Source of the DNA: Rhodococcoides kyotonense
GTDB lineage: Bacteria; Actinomycetota; Actinomycetes; Mycobacteriales; Mycobacteriaceae
Direction of reading: 5' to 3'
NCBI RefSeq assembly: GCF_001645385.1
Contig: NZ_LVHI01000012.1
Coordinates: forward strand, 607,541 to 671,540
DNA length: 64,000 nt
This document shows positions 16,877 to 25,407 of the stretch, piece after piece. Under the pieces are notes generated by a model that searched no databases, was not told the origin of the DNA, and saw only the letters and a program-made list of their open reading frames with translations. Within the stretch, counting starts at the first letter, position 1. Each line of letters starts with the position of its first letter. The position numbers and the translations under genes are program-made.

Positions 16877-17881
16877 CTAGGCCAGTGCAGGTGTCGGCAG
16901 CAGTCTCGACAGCACGTCCGAGAGCGTGACCACCCCGACCGTGCGGTCACCGTCGACGACGAGTGCGAGGTGGCTGCTCGTCTCGCGCATCGACGCGAGC
17001 GCGACGTAGACGGGTGTATCGACCGCGAGCGTGAACACCGGACGCGTCACGTCCGCCAGGCCGACGTCGTCGGCGAGCGTGTCGCGCACATGGACGACGC
17101 CGCTGACGGTTTCCCCGTCACGCACCAGGATGCGTAGGTGGCCCGACTCCCGCGACGCTGCTCGAACGTCGTCGAGCGTCGCGGTGGATTCGACCGAGAT
17201 CGGAACCCCGTGCGTGCGAAGAAGATCTCCGACCACCAGGTTCTGCAGTTCCAGTGCTCCCGCGATCTGGACGGAGTAGCTGGCGTCGAGTGCACCGACG
17301 TTGACCGAGTGTTCGACGAGCTGGCGCAGGTCGTCGGGATTCTGACCCGACGCGACCTGACCGGACGGTTCGACGCCGACGCGTCGAAGCAGCCAGTTCG
17401 CCATCTCGTTCATCGCAACGATGACGGGCCTGGTCAGGAACATGAACCCACGCATCGGGATCGCCAGCATCGTGGCGGACTTCTCCGGGTGCGCGATGGC
17501 CCACGACTTCGGCGCCATCTCGCCGACGACCAGGTGCAGGAACGTCACGATGATCAACGCCAGCACGAACCCTGCAACGTCCGCGACCCAGTACGGGACG
17601 CCCCACGACTCGAAGAGCGGTGTGAGCGCGTAGTGGACTGCGGGCTTCGTCGTCGCGCCGAGTGCCAACGTGCACAACGTGATTCCGAGCTGCGAGCCGG
17701 CGAGAAGAACAGTCAACTCACTCGCACTGCGCAGTGCGGCACGCGCGGATCTGCTGTTCGGAGCCGCGTCCTCGAGACGGTGACGCTTCGCCGCGAGCAA
17801 CGCGAACTCGACGGCGACGAAGAACGCACTGGCCGCGATGAGCCCGACGGTGACCGCGAGAACGACCCAGGGATTGCTCAT
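16877..17881 (-). CDS. CNNM/CorC-family membrane protein (DUF21 plus CBS)
   Basis: A 334-residue protein. The N-terminal DUF21 domain (about residues 1-190) has three to four membrane segments and the FFVAVEFALLAAKRHRLE opening. Two CBS-like repeats occupy about 205-325 and end near VVTLSDVLSRLLPTP. The family is linked to magnesium or cobalt efflux and is often misnamed haemolysin. It lacks the C-terminal CorC_HlyC domain that its upstream partner has. The start overlaps the partner's stop (ATGA), so the two are translationally coupled and may form a heteromeric transporter. Confidence 0.87.
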   Translation of the reverse strand: MSNPWVVLAVTVGLIAASAFFVAVEFALLAAKRHRLEDAAPNSRSARAALRSASELTVLLAGSQLGITLCTLALGATTKPAVHYALTPLFESWGVPYWVADVAGFVLALIIVTFLHLVVGEMAPKSWAIAHPEKSATMLAIPMRGFMFLTRPVIVAMNEMANWLLRRVGVEPSGQVASGQNPDDLRQLVEHSVNVGALDASYSVQIAGALELQNLVVGDLLRTHGVPISVESTATLDDVRAASRESGHLRILVRDGETVSGVVHVRDTLADDVGLADVTRPVFTLAVDTPVYVALASMRETSSHLALVVDGDRTVGVVTLSDVLSRLLPTPALA

Positions 17882-19287
17882 CGGTGGTTGTCCATTTCTG
17901 CGCTGTCCGTGCGGTCGTCGGCGTCGGTGCGTTCCCGTTGTCCGAGTTCGAGTCGCACGGACGACGGTACGTAGTTGTCGATTTCGAGCACCTCGACCGA
18001 CACGAACCTCTCCGGGATCTCGTCGTCGTCGGCGATCAGATCCTCCGATTCGGCGGGCAGATCGACTTCGATTCGCGTCCCGACGTCGGGCAGCGAACCG
18101 TGGTGCGCGATGACGAATCCGGCGATGGTCTCGTAGTCACCGGCAGGCAGGTCGTGGTCGATGGACCGCTCGACCTCGTCGATGTGGATCTCGCCCGCCA
18201 TCGTCCACGTGCCGTCCTCACCCGCGACGGGCGTCGTGTCGATCTCGTCCTCGTCGTGCTCGTCGGTGATCTCTCCGACGAGTTCCTCGGCGAGATCCTC
18301 GATGGTGATGACGCCGGTGAGACCGCCGTATTCGTCGATCACACAAGCAAGTTGGTTCTTCGACGTGCGGAGTTCGACGACCGCGTTCGGCAGCGCCTGT
18401 GTCTCCGGAAGGATCAGCGCGGGACGCACGAACTCGGCGATCTCCGCCTCGGGACGATCGGTCACCGCCAGGATGTCCTGCAGGTGGACGACACCGACGA
18501 TGCCGTCGTCCTCGTCGAGGACGGGGTAACGCGAATGCTCCTGCCCCATCAGCGTTTTCACTTCGACGAGCGAATCGGTGGCACGCACCGTCGCCGCACG
18601 CGAGCGCGGAATCATCGCATGTTCCACGGTGCGCGTCGGGAAGTCGAGAATCCGATCGAGTAGATCGGACAGCTCGTCGGGCAGATCGCCCGAATCCTTG
18701 GACTCGGCGACGATGTGCTCGAGGTCGCGCGGCGTCGCCGAATGTTCGACGTCGTGCACCGGCTCGATCTTGAGCGAGCGCAGCAGCAGATTCGACGCGT
18801 GATCGAAGATCGTGATGAGCCAACCGAACAGCTTCAGGTAGACGGTCGTCGACAACGACAACCACCTGGCGACAGGTTCGGGGCGCGCGATGGCGAAGTT
18901 CTTCGGGAACAGTTCACCGAACAGCATCTGCACGAACGTGGAGAAGAGCAGCGCTGCGACCGCACCGATACCCACGCCGACGGCCGTCGGAATTCCGATC
19001 CCGCCGAACATGGTTCCGAGCGACTGCCCGATGAGTGGTTCGGCCACGTAACCGACCAGCAGGCCGGTCACGGTGATGCCCAACTGGGCACCCGACAGCA
19101 TGAACGACGTGCGTTTGGTGACTTGCAATGTGCGACGGGCACCTGCGTCGCCGGCCTCGGCGCGAGCCTTCAGCCGGGAGCGGTCCACGGTCATGTATGC
19201 GAATTCCTGAGCCACGAAGTAACCCGTGGCGACGGTGATCAGGAAGACGACGAGGACGCCGAGCAAGAGAGTGAGAATCACACTCAT
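17878..19287 (-). CDS. CNNM/CorC-family membrane protein with CorC_HlyC domain
   Basis: A 469-residue protein from ATG 19287. It has a DUF21 membrane domain (about 1-190, AQEFAYMTVDRSRLKARAEAG), a CBS pair (about 205-335, with MIPRSRAATVRA and YPVLDEDDGIVGVVHLQDIL), and a C-terminal CorC_HlyC domain (about 350-440). Members move magnesium or export divalent metals. The adenosine-binding CBS pair suggests control by Mg-ATP, as in CorC and CNNM. It heads a two-gene operon with the shorter paralogue. An inverted repeat in its 5' leader (19291-19340) could influence translation. Confidence 0.88.
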   Translation of the reverse strand: MSVILTLLLGVLVVFLITVATGYFVAQEFAYMTVDRSRLKARAEAGDAGARRTLQVTKRTSFMLSGAQLGITVTGLLVGYVAEPLIGQSLGTMFGGIGIPTAVGVGIGAVAALLFSTFVQMLFGELFPKNFAIARPEPVARWLSLSTTVYLKLFGWLITIFDHASNLLLRSLKIEPVHDVEHSATPRDLEHIVAESKDSGDLPDELSDLLDRILDFPTRTVEHAMIPRSRAATVRATDSLVEVKTLMGQEHSRYPVLDEDDGIVGVVHLQDILAVTDRPEAEIAEFVRPALILPETQALPNAVVELRTSKNQLACVIDEYGGLTGVITIEDLAEELVGEITDEHDEDEIDTTPVAGEDGTWTMAGEIHIDEVERSIDHDLPAGDYETIAGFVIAHHGSLPDVGTRIEVDLPAESEDLIADDDEIPERFVSVEVLEIDNYVPSSVRLELGQRERTDADDRTDSAEMDNHR

Positions 19288-19290
19288 TCG

Positions 19291-19340
19291 CCGGACACCG
19301 CCTCGCAACTAGTCGACATAGTGCGTGGGGCCGTGTCCGG
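19291..19340 (-). promoter_or_regulatory. Leader inverted repeat before the CNNM operon
   Basis: CCGGACAC at 19291-19298 and its exact complement GTGTCCGG at 19333-19340 flank a 34-base spacer. In the minus-strand transcript the second arm ends three bases before the ATG at 19287, so pairing would cover the start region. A role in metal- or growth-dependent translation is only a guess. Confidence 0.3.
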
Positions 19341-19402
19341 CCCGGGTTTATCGCTGTCCATGAATCCTCTGTTTGTGGGGGTTTCGGCGGTGATGTCCGA
19401 TT

Positions 19403-19816
19403 CTAGCGGGTGCCGACGCCGTCGGGAGATTTCACGACAAGAACGGGCACAGGGCTGTCGAGGAGGACACGCTGCACCGTGCTGCCCATCAGGAACTTCC
19501 CGACGGCCGAGCGTCGCCGAGACCCGATCACCAGCAGCGACGCGCCGACGTCGGCGACGAGATCCACGATCGCACCAGCCGGATCGCCCGCATCGGGTTC
19601 GACGCGCACGGACAGTGTCGCGTCCCCGAGTCCGCGCGATTCGAGGATCTGTCTCGTCGCGAGAGTCGTTGCCTCCCTGTCTTCCTCGGACACGGTGTTG
19701 GAATCGACGACGGCCAGGACGACGAGTTCCTTGCCTCTCAGTGTTGCTTCCTCGACTGCACGGACGAGCGCCTCGCGGCCCTCGGGTGAATCGCTTGCCA
19801 CTACGGCTACCGCCAT
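19403..19816 (-). CDS. Universal stress protein (UspA family)
   Basis: A 137-residue single Usp domain from ATG 19816 (GGAG upstream). The nucleotide-binding end motif is present as LVIGSRRRSAVGKFLMGSTVQRVLLDSPVPVLVVK, fitting G-2x-G-9x-G-S/T with one Ser replacing the first Gly, so ATP binding is likely but not certain. It is divergent from tctCBA, and Usp genes often accompany TctCBA transporters. It may be co-transcribed with the CNNM operon downstream across a 115-base gap. Confidence 0.85.
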   Translation of the reverse strand: MAVAVVASDSPEGREALVRAVEEATLRGKELVVLAVVDSNTVSEEDREATTLATRQILESRGLGDATLSVRVEPDAGDPAGAIVDLVADVGASLLVIGSRRRSAVGKFLMGSTVQRVLLDSPVPVLVVKSPDGVGTR

Positions 19817-19873
19817 GCTTGTCTCCGCTTCCGGGAAATCGTTGATTGGACTATTCGGACAAAGCGTATCTAC

Positions 19874-19890
19874 TGTGTCGCTGTGACACA
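19874..19890. promoter_or_regulatory. Inverted repeat between usp and tctC
   Basis: TGTGTC-GCTGT-GACACA has perfect 6-base arms in the 110-base divergent gap. It is a candidate operator for tctCBA or the stress gene; the regulator is not evident. Confidence 0.4.
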
Positions 19891-19926
19891 TCACACGAAA
19901 GGCTCGCCAGGAGCGGAGCCTGCGGA

Positions 19927-20934
19927 GTGACCGGAAAATCACTCGCGAGGTTCTCGCCCACTCTGTCCAAGTCTCTACTTGCAGTTGCCGTCGCGGCGGC
20001 GGTGACAGTCGCCGGAATCGATGCTGCCCGCAGCGGCACCGGTTCGGACGCACGAGCAAAATTGACCTTGATCGCTCCTGCTGCCGCAGGTGGAGGCTGG
20101 GATCTGGTTGCCCGTGAGGCGCAGCAGGCACTCCGGAGCGACGGCATCGTCAACAACGCGCAGGTGGTGAACGTCCCCGGTGCCGGTGGCACGATCGGCC
20201 TGAGCCAACTCGAAGGTCTCCGCGGTCAGTCGACCACCGTCATGGTGACCGGCACCGTGATGCTCGGCGGTATCGCCATCAACGACTCCGACACGACGTT
20301 GGCCGATACCGTGCCGATCGCGAAGTTCGCGGAGGACTTCGAGGTCTTCGTCGTCCCCAAGGATTCGCCGTACCAGACCATCGACGACATGATCGCGGCG
20401 TGGCGCGCCAATCCGGGCGGACTGCCCATCGGAGGCGGTTCGCTCGGCGGAATCGACCACATCGTGGCCGGCCAACTCGCGCAGGAAGCGGACATCGACC
20501 CTGCGGCGATCAACTACATCGCCTACTCCGGTGGCGGCGAGGTACTCACGTCCCTCCTGTCCAACACCGTCGGTGTCGCTGTCAGTGGCTACAACGACTT
20601 CCGCGACCAGATCGAGGCCGGAAACGTCCGCGCGCTCGCGGTGGCAGCACCCGAACCGGTCGAGGGCATCGACGTCGAGACGTTCGTCGAACTCGGATAC
20701 GACGTGGACCTCGTGAACTGGCGTGGAATCGTTGCGCCGCCCGGTATTTCGGACGAGGACCGTGACACGCTCGTCGACATCGCCACCGAGATGCACGAGA
20801 CCGAACAGTGGATGACCGCGGTCGAGCGCAACAGGTGGAAGGAATCGTTCCAGACCGGAGACGAGTTCGGCGAGTTCCTCGAGGTCGAGCAGACTCGCAT
20901 CACCGACATCCTCCGAGAATTGGGGTTGGTATGA
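19927..20934 (+). CDS. tctC: Tripartite tricarboxylate transporter, substrate-binding protein TctC
   Basis: A 335-residue extracytoplasmic binding protein with a GTG start. The N-terminal hydrophobic stretch (SLLAVAVAAAVTVAGI, residues 16-31) is a signal or anchor without a clear lipobox cysteine. The Bug/TctC fold shows in LIAPAAAGGGWDLVAREAQQAL (about 50-71), VPGAGGTIGLSQLEG and VPKDSPYQTIDDMIAAWRANPG. TctC captures citrate or other carboxylates and hands them to TctAB. It is the first gene of tctCBA with an ATGA overlap to tctB. A longer frame from 19846 overlaps the divergent promoter and is not preferred. Confidence 0.88.
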   Translation: MTGKSLARFSPTLSKSLLAVAVAAAVTVAGIDAARSGTGSDARAKLTLIAPAAAGGGWDLVAREAQQALRSDGIVNNAQVVNVPGAGGTIGLSQLEGLRGQSTTVMVTGTVMLGGIAINDSDTTLADTVPIAKFAEDFEVFVVPKDSPYQTIDDMIAAWRANPGGLPIGGGSLGGIDHIVAGQLAQEADIDPAAINYIAYSGGGEVLTSLLSNTVGVAVSGYNDFRDQIEAGNVRALAVAAPEPVEGIDVETFVELGYDVDLVNWRGIVAPPGISDEDRDTLVDIATEMHETEQWMTAVERNRWKESFQTGDEFGEFLEVEQTRITDILRELGLV

Positions 20935-21461
20935 CCGCCGTCGAAACCACCACGGACGTCCGGCGCAGTTTCTGGACCGGCCGGAGCGGACTCGTCGTCC
21001 CCGCACTGCTCGTCGCACTCGGGCTGTTCCTCGTCTACGGCACGGTGACGATGGAGGTTCCACCCACGGCGACTTCGCCGGGGCCACAGGTCTTTCCGGC
21101 GATCGTGGCGGGCGGATGCTTCGTCGTCGCCGCGCTGGTCGCACTGCAGATTCTGCTACGTCCCGAGGTGGTCGAGCGGGGTGTCGACGACGACGGCCGC
21201 CCGGTGACGGGCCCGGTGAGCAATTGGCGCACCCTCGGAATCACTGTCGGGTCGGTCGCCCTGTTCATCGCGCTGCTCGACCCGCTCGGCTGGGTTCTCG
21301 CGGGGGCGCTGCTCTTCTGGGGTGTCTCCATCGGATTGGGTTCTCGCCGTTATGTGTTCGACGGAGCCATCGCCCTGCTGGTGTCCTCCGCGGTTCAAAT
21401 CGCCTTTTCGGCCGGTCTCGGCCTGACGTTGCCCGGCGGCCTTCTGGCCCAGGTGTTCTGA
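20931..21461 (+). CDS. tctB: Tripartite tricarboxylate transporter, small membrane subunit TctB
   Basis: A 176-residue protein with four hydrophobic segments. Its placement between tctC and tctA identifies it as the small membrane component, and the PPTATSPGPQVFPAIVAGG loop is characteristic of TctB. Start and stop overlap neighbours: ATGA with tctC, and TGATG with a five-codon minicistron before tctA. Tctb subunits stabilise TctA in sodium- or proton-driven uptake of carboxylates. Confidence 0.86.
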   Translation: MTAVETTTDVRRSFWTGRSGLVVPALLVALGLFLVYGTVTMEVPPTATSPGPQVFPAIVAGGCFVVAALVALQILLRPEVVERGVDDDGRPVTGPVSNWRTLGITVGSVALFIALLDPLGWVLAGALLFWGVSIGLGSRRYVFDGAIALLVSSAVQIAFSAGLGLTLPGGLLAQVF

Positions 21462-21478
21462 TGGAGCTGATCTTCTGA
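21461..21478 (+). other. Five-codon minicistron between tctB and tctA
   Basis: ATG GAG CTG ATC TTC TGA overlaps the tctB stop at its first base and the tctA start at its last. The 9-base word TTCTGATGG occurs at both ends with a 17-base period, so the segment looks like a small tandem duplication of the original tctB/tctA overlap. It might keep ribosomes coupled across the junction. Confidence 0.4.
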
Positions 21479-22983
21479 TGGATTCGTTGAGCAATCTCCT
21501 CGACGGGTTCGGTACGGCGCTGACGCCGATGAACCTCGTCTGGGTTCTCGTGGGCGCCGTTCTCGGCACCGCCGTCGGTGTGCTGCCCGGCCTGGGCTCT
21601 GCCATGGCCGTCGCACTCCTGCTCCCGGTCACGTTCACCCTCGATCCCACCGCAGCGCTGATCATGTTCGCCGGCGTCTACTTCGGTGGACTCTTCGGAG
21701 ACTCGATCGCCGGCATTCTGATGAACACCCCCGGCAACTCGACGGCCATCGCAGGCACCTTCGAGGGCCATCGCATGGCCAAGAGCGGCCGAGCCCCGCA
21801 GGCATTGGCGACGTCGGCGATCGGCGCGTTCATCGGCGGAATCGTCGCGACCACGCTCGTGGTGTTCTTCGCTCCGACGCTCGCATCGCTCGCGACGAAT
21901 TTCGGTCCGGCCGAGTACTTCGCGCTTGCGGTGTTCGCCTTCATCGCGACGTCGGCCGTCGTGTCCGACTCCGCACTGAAGGGCCTGACGGCCCTGTTGA
22001 TCGGCCTCACGTTGGCCGTCATCGGTATCGACGGCCCCTCCGGAGCATCGCGGTTCACGTTCGAGGTACCCGCGATGTTCGACGGCATTCACATCGTCGT
22101 CATCACTGTTGCCATGCTGGCACTCGGCGAAGTCATCCACGTCGCTTCGAAGATCGGGCGACCGGAGGACAACTCGTTGATCCCGTCCGGCGGGCGCCCG
22201 TTCCTGAGTCGCTCCGAGTTTCGTGAGGCGATGCCTGCCTGGTTGCGCGGCACGGCATTCGGTGTCCCGTTCGGCGTGATTCCGGCGGGTGGAGCCGAGG
22301 TTCCGAGCTTCCTCGCCTACGGCACCGAGCGTCGACTCGACCGTCGCCGCAAGAACCCGATGTTCGGAAAAGGCGCGATCAAGGGTGTCGCCGGCCCGGA
22401 AGCCGCAGGCAACGCCACCGCCGGTACCGCGATGGGTGCACTGCTCGCGCTCGGCCTACCGACGTCGGCAACCGCTGCGATCCTTCTCGCCGCATTTCAG
22501 CAGTACGGAATGCAGCCAGGACCACTGTTGTTCGACCGTAGCGGCGAGATCGTCTGGGCACTGCTGGCCAGCCTGTTCGTCGCGATGATCGTGCTGTTGA
22601 TCCTCAACCTGCCCTTCGCGCCGCTGTGGGCGAAGCTGCTGAAGATCCCGAAGAACTACCTGTACGCGGGCATCTCCGTGTTCGCCGCCCTCGGCGTCTA
22701 CGCGACGAGCGCGTCGATAGTGGACCTGATGTTCATGCTCGGGCTCGGCGTTCTCGGGTTCATGATGCGTCGCTACGGCATCCCACTCGCGCCGGTGATG
22801 ATCGCCGTCATCCTCGGGCCGCTCGCCGAGGACTCGCTACGCCGCGCACTCGCCGTCAGCGAAGGCGACCCGACCGTTCTCGTCAGCAGTGCGATCACCA
22901 TCGTCCTGTATTCACTGATGGCCATCGCGATCGTCTTCACGATCGTGGGCAAGGTGCGCTCTCGGGCGAAAGCCGACTTCTAA
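21478..22983 (+). CDS. tctA: Tripartite tricarboxylate transporter, large membrane subunit TctA
   Basis: A 501-residue protein with about 11-12 hydrophobic segments. The two conserved glycine-rich motifs of TctA are present: [18 protein letters not shown] (about residues 37-54) and [25 protein letters not shown] [14 protein letters not shown] near 264-277, plus [19 protein letters not shown] (about 302-320). It forms the translocation path with TctB. The palindromic repeat at 22998 follows 14 bases after the stop and probably ends the operon transcript. Confidence 0.9.
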   Translation: MDSLSNLLDGFGTALTPMNLVWVLVGAVLGTAVGVLPGLGSAMAVALLLPVTFTLDPTAALIMFAGVYFGGLFGDSIAGILMNTPGNSTAIAGTFEGHRMAKSGRAPQALATSAIGAFIGGIVATTLVVFFAPTLASLATNFGPAEYFALAVFAFIATSAVVSDSALKGLTALLIGLTLAVIGIDGPSGASRFTFEVPAMFDGIHIVVITVAMLALGEVIHVASKIGRPEDNSLIPSGGRPFLSRSEFREAMPAWLRGTAFGVPFGVIPAGGAEVPSFLAYGTERRLDRRRKNPMFGKGAIKGVAGPEAAGNATAGTAMGALLALGLPTSATAAILLAAFQQYGMQPGPLLFDRSGEIVWALLASLFVAMIVLLILNLPFAPLWAKLLKIPKNYLYAGISVFAALGVYATSASIVDLMFMLGLGVLGFMMRRYGIPLAPVMIAVILGPLAEDSLRRALAVSEGDPTVLVSSAITIVLYSLMAIAIVFTIVGKVRSRAKADF

Positions 22984-22997
22984 GCGCCTTCGGCACA

Positions 22998-23039
22998 CGT
23001 GCGCGGCAATGTACAGCGGGCTGTACATTGCCGCGCACG
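22998..23039. repeat. Palindromic repeat, copy 2
   Basis: Perfect 42-base palindrome with inner arm GTGCGCGGCAATGTACAGC, spacer GG, and exact complement. It differs from copy 1 by GC for CG near the middle of the arm, with the matching change in the other arm. It lies between tctA and alkB, which read the same way, so here it is not at a convergent junction. Confidence 0.95.
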
Positions 23040-23057
23040 AGTCGTTTCACCTCCGTG

Positions 23058-23083
23058 GACAAATTTACGTTTTTGTCTAGACA
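23058..23083. promoter_or_regulatory. Nested inverted repeats in the alkB promoter region
   Basis: GACAAA (23058-23063) pairs with TTTGTC (23072-23077), and the perfect palindrome TGTCTAGACA spans 23074-23083. TTGTC (23073-23077) can also pair with GACAA at 23087-23091. Overlapping GACAA/TTGTC half-sites of this kind suggest a TetR operator, most simply for the TetR gene at the end of the alk operon. Confidence 0.5.
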
Positions 23084-23159
23084 GTGGACAATTTCGGAGT
23101 ATTGTCATCCGTGCAGTGACTCACACCACTCAACGGATGGTCCGAGGAGGACTCTCGTC

Positions 23160-24383
23160 ATGGCGACTCACACGAGCCCACAGCCGGAAGCCCCGGTAGA
23201 GGAATGGCACGACAAGAAGCGCTACCTGTGGCTCATGGGCCTCGTTCCGCCCACGGCAGTCCTCATGGCGGTCGCCTTGGTCTGGGCGTTCAACGGGCTC
23301 GGCTGGACCGCCGTGTCGCCGGTCTTCTGGTGGATCGGCCCGATCCTCGTCTACGGACTGCTTCCGGTGCTCGACCTGTTCTTCGGCCCCGACGGGCAGA
23401 ACCCGCCCGACGACGTGATGGAGCAACTGGAGAACGACAAGTACTACCGCTACTGCACGTACATCTACATTCCGTTCCAGCTCACCAGCCTGGTCGTCGC
23501 GTGCTACCTCTGGACGGCCGACAACCTGAGCTGGCTCGGTATGGAGGGCGGATTGAGCGTGATCTCGAAGATCGGGCTCGCGTTCAGCATCGGCGTCATG
23601 GGTGGCGTCGGCATCAACACCGCGCACGAAATGGGCCACAAGAAGGACAGTCTCGAGCGATGGCTGTCGAAAGTGACTCTGGCACAGACCTTCTACGGCC
23701 ACTTCTACATCGAACACAATCGCGGCCACCACGTACGCGTCGCGACGCCCGAGGACCCGGCGAGTGCGCGCTTCGGTGAGACGTTCTGGCAGTTCCTTCC
23801 TCGCAGCGTCTGGGGCAGCTTGAAGTCGTCCTGGGCGCTCGAGAAGACGCGGATGAACCGACTCGGCAAGTCCACGTGGAACATTCGTAACGACGTACTC
23901 AACGCCTGGCTGATGTCACTCGTACTCTTCGGAACGCTCACGGCCGTGTTCGGCGTCGGCATCCTGCCGTTCCTGGTACTGCAAGCGGTGTACGGCTTCT
24001 CGTTGCTCGAGACGGTGAACTACCTCGAGCACTACGGACTGCTCCGCGCCAAGACCGCATCCGGTCGATACGAACGCTGCGCACCTGCACACAGCTGGAA
24101 CTCCGACCACATCGTCACCAACATCTTCCTGTATCACCTTCAGCGACACAGTGATCACCACGCCAATCCCACCCGGCGCTATCAGACACTGCGCAGCATG
24201 GACGGCGCTCCGAACCTTCCCAGCGGGTACGCGAGCATGATCTCGCTCGCCTACTTCCCTCCGATCTGGCGCAGGGTCATGGATCACAGGGTGTTGGAAC
24301 ACTATCGCGGCGACATCGAGTCCGTGAACATCCAGCCGAGCAAGCGCGAGAAGATCCTCGCCCGCTACGGGGCGGACGCGTGA
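23160..24383 (+). CDS. alkB: Alkane 1-monooxygenase AlkB
   Basis: A 407-residue membrane di-iron hydroxylase from ATG 23160, with GAGGAGG upstream. Six hydrophobic segments and all histidine boxes are present: HEMGH (about residue 159), EHNRGHH with the Hist-2 pattern (about 187), NYLEHYGLLR (the HYG motif, about 285), and LQRHSDHH (about 324). AlkB hydroxylates medium-chain n-alkanes at the terminal carbon using electrons from rubredoxin. Two rubredoxin genes and a TetR gene follow directly, matching the alkB2 type of cluster in rhodococci, where the rubredoxin reductase gene is elsewhere. Confidence 0.96.
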   Translation: MATHTSPQPEAPVEEWHDKKRYLWLMGLVPPTAVLMAVALVWAFNGLGWTAVSPVFWWIGPILVYGLLPVLDLFFGPDGQNPPDDVMEQLENDKYYRYCTYIYIPFQLTSLVVACYLWTADNLSWLGMEGGLSVISKIGLAFSIGVMGGVGINTAHEMGHKKDSLERWLSKVTLAQTFYGHFYIEHNRGHHVRVATPEDPASARFGETFWQFLPRSVWGSLKSSWALEKTRMNRLGKSTWNIRNDVLNAWLMSLVLFGTLTAVFGVGILPFLVLQAVYGFSLLETVNYLEHYGLLRAKTASGRYERCAPAHSWNSDHIVTNIFLYHLQRHSDHHANPTRRYQTLRSMDGAPNLPSGYASMISLAYFPPIWRRVMDHRVLEHYRGDIESVNIQPSKREKILARYGADA

Positions 24384-24385
24384 CG

Positions 24386-24553
24386 ATGGCGAAATACGAA
24401 TGCCCGGTCTGCGCCTACGTGTTCGACGAGGTGACAGGCGCACCGCGAGAGGGCTTTCCGGCCGGGACCGGATGGTCCGAGATCCCCGACGACTGGCCGT
24501 GCCCCGACTGTGGGGTACGGGAAAAGATCGACTTCGAACAGAAAGCAGGCTGA
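24386..24553 (+). CDS. rubA: Rubredoxin, AlkG1-type
   Basis: A 55-residue rubredoxin with two iron-binding knuckles, CPVCAYVF and [12 protein letters not shown]. An extra Arg after the second CxxCG marks the AlkG1 type, which in published tests did not support alkane hydroxylation in place of the electron-donating type. The start is ATG 24386; an in-frame GTG at 24380 overlapping the alkB stop is also possible. The next rubredoxin starts one base after its stop. Confidence 0.92.
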   Translation: MAKYECPVCAYVFDEVTGAPREGFPAGTGWSEIPDDWPCPDCGVREKIDFEQKAG

Positions 24554-24554
24554 G

Positions 24555-24740
24555 ATGAACACCGATTTCAAGCTCTACCAGTGCATTCAATGCGGATTCG
24601 AGTACGACGAAGAGCTCGGCTGGCCGGAGGACGGCATCGAACCGGGCACCCGGTGGGAAGACATTCCCGACGACTGGAGCTGCCCGGACTGCGGCGCAGC
24701 GAAAGCCGACTTCTTCATGGTCGAGATCAGCAGACCGTAA
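24555..24740 (+). CDS. rubA: Rubredoxin, AlkG2-type
   Basis: A 61-residue rubredoxin with knuckles [10 protein letters not shown] and [12 protein letters not shown] and the conserved [15 protein letters not shown] centre. It lacks the Arg insertion, so it belongs to the AlkG2 type that passes electrons from rubredoxin reductase to AlkB. It follows the AlkG1-type gene by one base and is followed by the TetR gene after 11 bases. The duplicated rubredoxin pair is typical of actinobacterial alk operons. Confidence 0.94.
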   Translation: MNTDFKLYQCIQCGFEYDEELGWPEDGIEPGTRWEDIPDDWSCPDCGAAKADFFMVEISRP

Positions 24741-24751
24741 CGGGAGCGAAG

Positions 24752-25381
24752 GTGATCGCTAGACTGGCCGCTGTGACGACACATCCGGTCAGCCCGTACA
24801 AGAACGCGGCAACGAACCTGATGCGTTCCACCATTCTCGACAGCCTCCACGATCTGCTTCTCGAACGAACGTGGTCGACGGTCAACATGGCCGACGTCGC
24901 GAAAGCCGCCGGCATCAGCAGGCAGACCCTGTACAAGGAGTTCGGGACCAGGAAGGGTCTGGCGCAGGGGTACGCACTGCGCCTGACGGACGCGTTCGTG
25001 TCCGCGGTCGACGACGCCGTCTACTCCAATGAAGGCGACGGTCTCCGAACTCTGTACGTGTCGTTCACCGAATTCTTCGGTCGCAGCGCGAAGGACCCGC
25101 TGGTGCTGTCGATGCTCACCGACGACCCACCGCCGGACTTGCTGCGACTCGTCACCACCGAGAGCGGAATCCTGATCGAGCACGCGGCTTTTCGGCTCGC
25201 GGAGACGTTCCAGCGCAGTTGGATGCACGTGTCGCCGCACAACGCGGACGTGCTGGGTCGAGCGGTCGTCAGGCTCGCCCTCAGCTACATCTCGATGCCC
25301 CCCACGAATTCGGCCGACGTCGCAGCCGACATGGCGTCGCTGCTCACGCCGTTCGTCGACAAGGTCCAGGGCACGGCCTGA
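24752..25381 (+). CDS. TetR-family regulator of the alkane operon (AlkX/AlkU-like)
   Basis: A 209-residue TetR protein from GTG 24752, chosen because GGGAG lies five bases upstream; GTG 24773 is the alternative. The HTH region reads LMRSTILDSLHDLLLERTWS (residues 24-43) and MADVAKAAGISRQTLYKEFG (about 47-66). It is the last gene of alkB-rubA-rubA-tetR, as in rhodococcal and Dietzia clusters, where AlkX-type repressors sense fatty acids from alkane oxidation and bind the alkB promoter. The nested inverted repeats before alkB are its likely target. Confidence 0.88.
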   Translation: MIARLAAVTTHPVSPYKNAATNLMRSTILDSLHDLLLERTWSTVNMADVAKAAGISRQTLYKEFGTRKGLAQGYALRLTDAFVSAVDDAVYSNEGDGLRTLYVSFTEFFGRSAKDPLVLSMLTDDPPPDLLRLVTTESGILIEHAAFRLAETFQRSWMHVSPHNADVLGRAVVRLALSYISMPPTNSADVAADMASLLTPFVDKVQGTA

Positions 25382-25407
25382 AGAACCCGGTGTGCGAGAG
25401 TGACACC

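Noticed and set aside
18715..19845. 376-codon plus-strand frame across the CNNM and stress protein genes
   Set aside because: It lies opposite two clear genes, has no recognisable motif and no ribosome site.
19882..19895. TGTGA-CACA-TCACA before tctC as a CRP/GlxR site
   Set aside because: The spacer is four bases, while the CRP-family consensus needs six; only a generic inverted repeat is reported.
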